Source: Solirubrobacterales bacterium (GTDB lineage Bacteria > Actinomycetota > Thermoleophilia > Solirubrobacterales > Solirubrobacteraceae). From it: DNA of 9,511 nt. Where the stretch lies: the NCBI GenBank assembly GCA_025963955.1, contig JAOPZU010000384.1:1-9511 (forward strand), written 5' to 3'. The position numbers and the translations under genes were made by a program. A model generated the notes under the pieces. That model worked only from the letters and a program-made list of their open reading frames with translations. It was not told where the DNA came from and ran no database searches. Positions 4,794 to 9,511 of the stretch are shown piece after piece. Positions within the stretch are counted from its first letter, which is position 1; the number at the start of each line of letters is the position of its first letter.

Positions 4794-6266
4794 ATGTCCT
4801 CCCCCGCACCGCGTGCCGCCGCGCCGAACCGCTGGGCGATCCTCGCCCTGCTGGGCGTCGCCCAGCTGATGGTCGTCCTCGACTCGACGATCGTGAACAT
4901 CGCCCTGCCCTCGGCCCAGGCGGACCTCGGCTTCTCGGCCGGCAACCGACAGTGGGTCGTCACCGCGTACGCCCTGACGTTCGGCAGCCTGCTGCTGATC
5001 GGCGGCAAGATGGGCGACCTCTTCGGCCGCAAGTGGACCTTCATCGCCGGGCTGCTCGGGTTCGCGCTCGTCTCGGTCATGGGCGGCCTGGCGCCGTCCT
5101 TCGGCGTCCTCGTCGCGGCCCGCGCCCTGCAGGGCGTCTTCGGCGCGCTACTGGCCCCGAGCGCCCTGAGCCTGCTGACGGTCACCTTCGCCGACTCCCC
5201 CGACCGGCCGAAGGCGTTCGGCCTGTTCGCCGCGGTAGCGACCGCCGGCGCCTCCGTCGGATTGCTGCTCGGCGGCGCCCTCACGGACGCGCTGTCCTGG
5301 CGCTGGTGCCTCTACGTGAACCTCGTCATCGCGATCCCGGCGGCGGTCGCCGCGTGGCGCCTGCTCGACAACGAGCGCCAGCCCGATCCGCCGGCGATCG
5401 ACTGGCTCGGCGTCGTGCTGGCCGGCACCGGGTTGTTCGCGATCGTCTTCGGCTTCTCGGAGGCCGAGACGAAGGCGTGGTCGGCGCCGGTGACGATCAT
5501 CTCGCTGAGCGCCGGTGTCGTGCTGCTCGTCGCGTTCGTGCTGAGCCAGCGCCGCGCGAAGCAGCCGCTGCTGCCGCTGCACATCGTCTGGGATCGCCGC
5601 CGCGGCGGCGCCTACTCGTCGATCATCATCGCCGGATCGAGCGTCTTCGGCGTCTTCCTGTTCCTCACCTACTTCATGCAGCAGAACCTCCACTACTCCC
5701 CGCTGAAGACCGGCCTCGGGTTCCTGCCGATGACCCTGATGATCTTCATCTTCGCGCCGACGATCCAGACGAAGGTGCTGCCGCGCCTGGGCGTGCGGCC
5801 GATCGTCATGACCGGCATGGGGCTGGGCGTGCTGTCGATGCTGCTCTTCTTCACCCGGCTGGACTTGAGTTCCACCTACGCGCACGACGTGCTGCCCGGG
5901 CTGCTCATGATCGGCATCGGGATGCCCTGCATCTTCGCCCCGTCGTTCGCGACGGCGACGCTCGGGGTGGACCGGTACGAGGCGGGCGTCGCCTCCGCGA
6001 TGGTCAACACGTGCCAGCAGGTCGGGGGCGCGGTCGGGGTCGCCGTGCTGTCGACGATCTCCGCGAACTCCGCGCGGACCTTCCGCGACAGCCACCTGCG
6101 GACGCCGGACCTCGCGTCGGCTGCCGCCGTCCACGGCTACACCACGGCGTTCACGATGGCCGCGATCCTCTTCGGGATCGGGCTGCTCGTCGCCGCGCTC
6201 GTGCTGCCCCGCAGCATCCGGCCGGAGCGGGCCCCCGCCGCGGAGCCCGCCGCCGAGCTCGCCTGA
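4794..6266 (+). CDS. MFS multidrug efflux transporter, DHA2 (EmrB/QacA, 14-TM) family
   Basis: A 490-residue proton-driven drug efflux pump of the inner membrane. The DHA2 signatures are in order: LDSTIVNIALP at about 29-39 (motif D1), GGKMGDLFGRKW at about 70-81 (motif A), RALQGVFGALLAPSALSLL from 110 (motif B), and GASVGLLLGGALTD at about 152-165 (motif C region, without the usual Pro). In the last third is GVASAMVNTCQQVGGAVGVAVLSTI, typical of the family. Length and hydrophobic profile suit 14 helices. ATG 4794 is preferred over an in-frame ATG at 4740 because the latter would place the hairpin and T-run inside the coding region and adds a non-conserved tail; neither has an SD. The monooxygenase gene starts 69 bases downstream on the same strand, possibly in one transcript. 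No TetR/MarR regulator lies nearby. The substrate is unknown. Confidence 0.9.
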   Translation: MSSPAPRAAAPNRWAILALLGVAQLMVVLDSTIVNIALPSAQADLGFSAGNRQWVVTAYALTFGSLLLIGGKMGDLFGRKWTFIAGLLGFALVSVMGGLAPSFGVLVAARALQGVFGALLAPSALSLLTVTFADSPDRPKAFGLFAAVATAGASVGLLLGGALTDALSWRWCLYVNLVIAIPAAVAAWRLLDNERQPDPPAIDWLGVVLAGTGLFAIVFGFSEAETKAWSAPVTIISLSAGVVLLVAFVLSQRRAKQPLLPLHIVWDRRRGGAYSSIIIAGSSVFGVFLFLTYFMQQNLHYSPLKTGLGFLPMTLMIFIFAPTIQTKVLPRLGVRPIVMTGMGLGVLSMLLFFTRLDLSSTYAHDVLPGLLMIGIGMPCIFAPSFATATLGVDRYEAGVASAMVNTCQQVGGAVGVAVLSTISANSARTFRDSHLRTPDLASAAAVHGYTTAFTMAAILFGIGLLVAALVLPRSIRPERAPAAEPAAELA

Positions 6267-6279
6267 GCAGCGCGACGGC

Positions 6280-6295
6280 GGTCCGCGCTCGGACC
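6280..6295 (+). repeat. Short hairpin between efflux and monooxygenase genes
   Basis: GGTCCG (6280-6285) pairs with CGGACC (6290-6295) around CGCT. It is too short and lacks a T-run, so it is unlikely to stop transcription fully between the two genes. Confidence 0.25.
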
Positions 6296-6335
6296 TGCTG
6301 GTGCACCCGCGCGCCGGATCGGCGACGATGTGCGC

Positions 6336-7832
6336 ATGAGCCTCGACGAGTCCGCTGTCACTCCCGACGTCGACGTCCTGATCATCGGTGCCGGCATCTC
6401 CGGCATCGGTGCAGCGCACCATCTGAAGACGCATCGCCCGCAGACGAGCTTCGCGGTCCTCGACGGGCGCGAGCAGATCGGCGGCACCTGGAGCCTCTTC
6501 CGCTACCCGGGGCTGCGCTCGGACTCGGACATGCCGACGTTCGGGTTCGGCTTCCGCCCGTGGACGCACAAGAAGTCGATCGCCGAGGCCGACGTGATCC
6601 TGGACTACCTGCAGCAGACGGTCGCCGAGGGCGGACTGGAGGAGCACTTCCGCTTCGGGCATCGCGTGCGCTCGGCGAACTTCGCGACGGACGCCGGCGT
6701 CTGGACCGTGGTCGCGGAGCGCCCTGACGGCGAGCTCGTCGAGCTCACCTCGCGCTTCCTGTTCTCCGGGACCGGCTACTACGACTACGAGGCGGGCTTC
6801 ACCCCGGAGCTGCCCGGCGTGGAGGACTTCCGCGGGCTCGTCGTCCACCCGCAGCACTGGCCGGAGGACCTGGACTACGCCGGCAAGCGCGTGGTCGTCA
6901 TCGGCAGCGGCGCCACCGCGGTCACGCTGCTGCCCTCGATGGCGCGGACGGCGCAGCACGTCACGATGCTCCAGCGCTCCCCGAGCTACGTGCTGTCGCT
7001 CCCGTCGGAGGACGCGACCGCGATCCTGCTGAACAGGCTCCTTGGCCCGCAGCGCGCCTACGGCATCACGCGTCGCAAGAACATCGCGGTGCAGCGCGGG
7101 ATCTACAAGCTGGCCAAGCGCTACCCGAAGGCCGTGCGCCGGCTCATCAAGGCGGACGCCCGCCGCCGCCTGCCGCGCGGGTTCGACGTCGACACGCACT
7201 TCACGCCGCGCTACGACCCGTGGGACCAGCGCCTGTGCATGGTCCCCGACGGCGACTTCTTCAAGGCGCTCTCCCGCGGGGACGCGTCGGTGGTCACCGA
7301 CGTCATCGAGCGGTTCACGCCGACGGGCATCCGCCTGGTCTCCGGGCGTGAGCTCGCGGCCGACATCGTCGTGACCGCCACCGGGCTGAACATGCTCGCC
7401 TTCGGCGGCATCGAGCTCGCCGTCGACGAGGAGCCGATCGCGCCGGGCGCGACCACCGTCTACAAGAGCATGATGCTGGCCGGCGTGCCGAACTTCGTGT
7501 TCGCGATGGGCTACACGAACGCGTCGTGGACCCTCAAGGTCGACCTCGTCTGCGAGCACTTCTGCCGCCTGCTGGACCACATGGACGCGATCGGCCGGCA
7601 GACGGTCGTCCCGGTCTGCCCGGACGAGCAGGTCGGGCGGCTCCCGCTCCTGGACCTCAGCTCGGGGTACGTCAGCCGCGGCATCGACAGCTTCCCGAAG
7701 GCCGGGACCGAGGGCCCGTGGACGGTGAAGATGGCCTACGAGGACGACATCGCGCGCTTGAAGCACGGCCCGGTCGAGGACCCGGCGCTGCAATTCGGGG
7801 CCGGGCGCGGAGCCGCGGTAGGGGTGGGCTGA
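6336..7832 (+). CDS. ethA: Baeyer-Villiger flavin monooxygenase, EthA-like
   Basis: A 498-residue FAD- and NADPH-dependent monooxygenase. Members insert oxygen next to a ketone to give esters or oxidise thioamides and sulfides; M. tuberculosis EthA activates ethionamide. FAD motif GAGISG is at 18-23 and the second dinucleotide motif GSGATA at 190-195. The Baeyer-Villiger fingerprint F-x-G-x3-H-x3-W-P is perfect at 165-176. Long stretches follow EthA from memory: GGTWSLFRYPGLRSDSDM at about 49-66, HPQHWPEDLDY at 171-181, PWDQRLCMVPDGD at 295-307, and MGYTNASWTLK near 391-401. Even the C-terminal VGV resembles it. Length is close to EthA (about 489). ATG 6336 was chosen; a GTG two codons earlier is possible, and no clear SD is seen. 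It follows an efflux pump gene instead of the ethR repressor partner known in mycobacteria. Family assignment is firm; the substrate is not. Confidence 0.92.
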   Translation: MSLDESAVTPDVDVLIIGAGISGIGAAHHLKTHRPQTSFAVLDGREQIGGTWSLFRYPGLRSDSDMPTFGFGFRPWTHKKSIAEADVILDYLQQTVAEGGLEEHFRFGHRVRSANFATDAGVWTVVAERPDGELVELTSRFLFSGTGYYDYEAGFTPELPGVEDFRGLVVHPQHWPEDLDYAGKRVVVIGSGATAVTLLPSMARTAQHVTMLQRSPSYVLSLPSEDATAILLNRLLGPQRAYGITRRKNIAVQRGIYKLAKRYPKAVRRLIKADARRRLPRGFDVDTHFTPRYDPWDQRLCMVPDGDFFKALSRGDASVVTDVIERFTPTGIRLVSGRELAADIVVTATGLNMLAFGGIELAVDEEPIAPGATTVYKSMMLAGVPNFVFAMGYTNASWTLKVDLVCEHFCRLLDHMDAIGRQTVVPVCPDEQVGRLPLLDLSSGYVSRGIDSFPKAGTEGPWTVKMAYEDDIARLKHGPVEDPALQFGAGRGAAVGVG

Positions 7833-7841
7833 GCTCAGCCC
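7826..7841. terminator. 16-bp perfect palindrome joining two convergent stop codons
   Basis: GGGCTGAGCTCAGCCC is its own reverse complement. It contains the TGA of the monooxygenase (7830-7832) and, symmetrically, the TGA of the - strand small gene (7835-7837). It could form a short hairpin in both transcripts and act as a minimal bidirectional terminator. No T-run is present. Confidence 0.4.
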
Positions 7842-8077
7842 CGCTCGCCCGCGGCATCCTCCTCCGCGCTTGAGGCCGGCCGGCGCCGCAGGTACGCAAG
7901 GAGGGCGGGGTCGCTCGAGCGGAGGACGTCCGCCGGCTCGCCCGTGCAGGTGAGCAGCTCCACCACCGCGTCGCCCGTGGCCGTGAAGTACGCCAGGCGC
8001 CAACCGGCGCCGGCGTCCTCCCAGCGGGCGAGCGCCGCGAGCGGGGGTTCGGTGGCCACCCGGGCAGTCTCGCGCAT
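7835..8077 (-). CDS. Small uncharacterised protein (80 residues)
   Basis: I do not recognise a named family. The protein reads as real: it has a structured core (RWEDAGAGWRLAYF, then DAVVELLTCTGEPADVLRSS, then DPALLAYLRRRP) with Trp, Tyr and Phe at regular places, and a charged disordered-looking tail (SSAEEDAAGERG). There is no signal peptide or membrane helix, so it is presumably cytoplasmic. One Cys at 44 lies in LLTCTGEP. The order of strands (GWRLAYF, AVVELLTC) followed by a helix (DPALLAYLRR) suggests a small alpha/beta fold. ATG 8077 was chosen; a GTG at 8059 is an alternative, and no strong SD precedes either. Its stop is 2 bases from the convergent monooxygenase stop. The alcohol dehydrogenase gene upstream on the same strand ends 105 bases before it, so co-transcription is possible. 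Function unknown. Confidence 0.65.
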   Translation of the reverse strand: MRETARVATEPPLAALARWEDAGAGWRLAYFTATGDAVVELLTCTGEPADVLRSSDPALLAYLRRRPASSAEEDAAGERG

Positions 8078-8093
8078 CGGGAGGGCGGCCGAT

Positions 8094-8111
8094 CCTCACT
8101 GGTGGGTGAGG
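8094..8111 (-). repeat. Hairpin between alcohol dehydrogenase and small gene
   Basis: CCTCAC (8094-8099) pairs with GTGAGG (8106-8111) around a 6-base loop, in the 105-base gap after the dehydrogenase stop and 17 bases before the small gene's ATG. It could weakly terminate or shape the small gene's leader. No T-run. Confidence 0.25.
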
Positions 8112-8182
8112 GCGTCGAGCACGCGGACCCGGAGGTCTGGCAGAGGCGCAGGGCGGAGACGATGAGCGGGGCGGGCGGCACG

Positions 8183-9283
8183 TCAGACCGCGGTCCCGAT
8201 CAGCGCCGGGGCCGCGTAAACGTCCGGCCCCTTCCCGCGGGCGCTGCCCTCCAGCACGACCTTCAGCGCGCCGCTGCTGGCGGCGTCGGCGAAGACGTCG
8301 TAGGCGGCCATCGTGTCGCCGAGGGCGAACCGGTGGGTGGCGAAGACCGTCGGGTCCAGGCGCCCGCTGGCGACGAGCCGCATGAGCTGCGGGATCGTGT
8401 ACGTGTCGACCAGGCCCGTGGTGATCGTGACGTCCCGGGTCCACAGGGTCTCCAGGTGCAGGGTCACCGGCTTGCCGTGGACCCCGATGTTGGCGACCCG
8501 GCCCCCCGGGCGGATGAGCTCCGCGGCCAGCTCGAAGGTGGCGGGAACGCCGACCGCCTCGAAGGCGACGTCCGCGCCCAGGCCGTTCGTCAGCTCCATC
8601 ACCGCGGCCACCGGGTCCTCGCGGCCGTTGTTGATGACGGTGTCGGCCCCGAAGTGCAGCGCGCTCGTCAAGCGGCTGTCGGCGAGGTCGATCGCGATGA
8701 TCCGGCCCGGCGTGTAGAGCGTCGCGGTGAGGATCGCGGCCAGGCCGATCGGGCCGGCGCCGACGATCGCGACGGTGTCGCCGGGCGCCACCATGCCGTT
8801 GAGCACGCCCACCTCGTAGGAGGTCGGCAGGATGTCCGCGAGGAACAGGACCTGCTCGTCGCTCAGCGCGTCGGGCACCTTGTACACCGAGGTGTCGGCG
8901 AACGGCACGCGGGCGTACTCGGCCTGCAGGCCGTCGATCGTGTGGCCGAAGATCCAGCCGCCGCCGCCCAGGCACTGTCCGTAGCGCTGCTCCTTGCAGT
9001 ACCGGCAGCGGCCGCAGGCGCTCACGCAGGAGAGCAGCACGCGGTCGCCCTTCACGACGGTGCTGACGGCGGCGCCGACCTCCTCGACGGTCCCGACGGC
9101 CTCGTGGCCGAGGACCGTGCCGGCGGTGGTCTCCGGAACGTCGCCCTTGAGGATTTGCAGGTCTGTCCCGCAGATCGTCGAGCAGTCGTTGCGGACGACG
9201 ATGTCCGTCGGATCGATGATCGTCGGGTCCGGGACGGTGTCCCAGCCGCGTAGCCCGGGGCCGTGGTAGACGAGTGCCTTCAT
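8183..9283 (-). CDS. Zinc-dependent medium-chain alcohol dehydrogenase
   Basis: A 366-residue cytosolic MDR-family dehydrogenase that oxidises alcohols to aldehydes or ketones with NAD(P). Catalytic zinc ligands are visible as Cys38 (TICGTD), His60-Glu61 (GHEAVG) and Asp150 (FLADILPTSYEVG). The use of Asp recalls bacterial secondary-alcohol (isopropanol-type) dehydrogenases. Structural zinc cysteines are complete: Cys90, Cys93, Cys96 and Cys104 (C-x2-C-x2-C-x7-C). The Rossmann motif GAGPIG is at 175-180, and Asp199 at the end of the following strand (AIDLAD) suggests NAD rather than NADP. Start ATG 9283 has an excellent SD, AAGGAGA, 8 bases upstream, the best in the window. A 16-residue Gly/Pro/Ala tail follows the usual end of the domain. 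The EthA-like gene lies 350 bases away on the other strand. The exact substrate cannot be read from sequence. Confidence 0.92.
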   Translation of the reverse strand: MKALVYHGPGLRGWDTVPDPTIIDPTDIVVRNDCSTICGTDLQILKGDVPETTAGTVLGHEAVGTVEEVGAAVSTVVKGDRVLLSCVSACGRCRYCKEQRYGQCLGGGGWIFGHTIDGLQAEYARVPFADTSVYKVPDALSDEQVLFLADILPTSYEVGVLNGMVAPGDTVAIVGAGPIGLAAILTATLYTPGRIIAIDLADSRLTSALHFGADTVINNGREDPVAAVMELTNGLGADVAFEAVGVPATFELAAELIRPGGRVANIGVHGKPVTLHLETLWTRDVTITTGLVDTYTIPQLMRLVASGRLDPTVFATHRFALGDTMAAYDVFADAASSGALKVVLEGSARGKGPDVYAAPALIGTAV

Positions 9284-9290
9284 GGTGATG

Positions 9291-9297
9291 GTCTCCT
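9291..9297 (-). promoter_or_regulatory. Strong ribosome binding site of the alcohol dehydrogenase
   Basis: On the - strand AAGGAGA ends 8 bases before the ATG at 9283. It fixes that start over upstream in-frame alternatives reaching 9349, and contrasts with the SD-less starts elsewhere in the window. Confidence 0.7.
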
Positions 9298-9359
9298 TGG
9301 GAATGGGGGCGACGCTCGGGAACCACGACGCCTGCAGCCACCGTCCCACCCGGCCGCGG

Positions 9360-9390
9360 GCCGGTCATCCGCCGAACGCCCGCGACCGGC
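9360..9390. repeat. Inverted repeat upstream of the alcohol dehydrogenase
   Basis: GCCGGTC (9360-9366) and GACCGGC (9384-9390) are exact 7-bp inverted repeats with a 17-base spacer, about 80-105 bases upstream of the dehydrogenase ATG. It could be an operator with widely spaced halves or the terminator of the preceding gene. I see no convincing -35/-10 pair here. Confidence 0.25.
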
Positions 9391-9437
9391 TGCGTAGTTC
9401 CCCGCACGGGTCGCGCCCTCGGTCCTGGAGGGCCCCG

Positions 9438-9511
9438 TCAGGACACGCCGCCGACGAGCCCGCCGACGCCGGCGGTGACCGCCATCGCCACCGCGCCCCA
9501 AGCGAGCACGC
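9438..9511 (-). CDS. Probable C-terminal tail of a membrane protein (cut by window edge)
   Basis: On the - strand, from the right edge, one frame reads VLAWGAVAMAVTAGVGGLVGGVS and stops with TGA at 9440-9438. The 23 residues are hydrophobic with small residues, like a last membrane helix, and the gene would run in the same direction as the alcohol dehydrogenase. A GTCCTG/CAGGAC inverted repeat (9422-9427 and 9439-9444) overlaps the stop. With so few residues it could be a chance open frame, since GC-rich DNA leaves other frames open too. Confidence 0.35.
   Translation of the reverse strand, partial: VLAWGAVAMAVTAGVGGLVGGVS

Noticed and set aside
4328..6727. A 799-codon open frame on the + strand
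   Set aside because: It overlaps exoD, the efflux pump and the start of the monooxygenase in another frame, with an Arg/Pro/Ala-rich product and no motifs.
8102..9253. A 383-codon open frame on the + strand
   Set aside because: It is antisense to the alcohol dehydrogenase, which has complete zinc and nucleotide motifs and a strong SD; the + frame product is a low-complexity shadow.
5148..9407. A 1419-codon open frame on the - strand
   Set aside because: It runs antisense through the efflux pump, monooxygenase and small gene and across the dehydrogenase in another frame. Its product is low-complexity Arg/Ala/Gly/Asp-rich, as expected from high-GC shadow frames.
1..9511. CRISPR array, mobile element, tRNA or toxin-antitoxin pair
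   Set aside because: I read through for repeated spacer units, transposase motifs, terminal repeats with target duplications, cloverleaf patterns and paired small genes, and found none that could be supported.

Overview
The window is GC-rich throughout. It carries a phosphorylation-independent-looking OmpR-family regulator of the GlnR type, starts without Shine-Dalgarno (SD) sequences, and an EthA-type monooxygenase. Together these suggest a high-GC actinobacterium. A deep lineage such as Solirubrobacterales is possible, but that is inference and no taxonomic marker is present. I see no rRNA, tRNA, CRISPR array, transposase, insertion sequence or phage gene.

Layout. Left (1-757, + strand): the C-terminal end of one cupredoxin and a complete secreted cupredoxin, both with an amicyanin-type copper loop, each followed by a hairpin. 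Centre-left (758-3328, - strand): a GlnR-like orphan regulator preceded by a 22-codon leader ORF that overlaps its GTG start, two hairpins, then a NarK-family nitrate/nitrite transporter. Centre (3329-3465): a divergent control region with three GAAAC half-sites at exact 11-bp spacing, the geometry of an actinobacterial GlnR operator. Centre-right (3466-7832, + strand): a one-TM protein of unknown function, an ExoD-family membrane protein, a 14-TM-type MFS efflux pump, and an EthA-like Baeyer-Villiger monooxygenase. Right (7835-9511, - strand): a small uncharacterised protein convergent with the monooxygenase, a zinc alcohol dehydrogenase, and the probable C-terminal tail of a membrane protein cut by the window edge.

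How the genes may work together. The best-supported unit is regulator, narK and GAAAC array: a nitrogen-responsive transcription factor beside a nitrate transporter whose upstream region carries a matching site. The protein divergent from narK shares that control region and may be co-regulated. The efflux pump and monooxygenase are tandem. With the nearby alcohol dehydrogenase they could form a loose detoxification or ketone/secondary-alcohol oxidation group (alcohol to ketone to ester), but the genes are not one operon and this is inference.

No clearly new multi-gene system is visible. The observations most worth following are the GAAAC array with its self-complementary spacers, the overlapping leader ORF of the regulator, and the small conserved-looking protein at 7835-8077.
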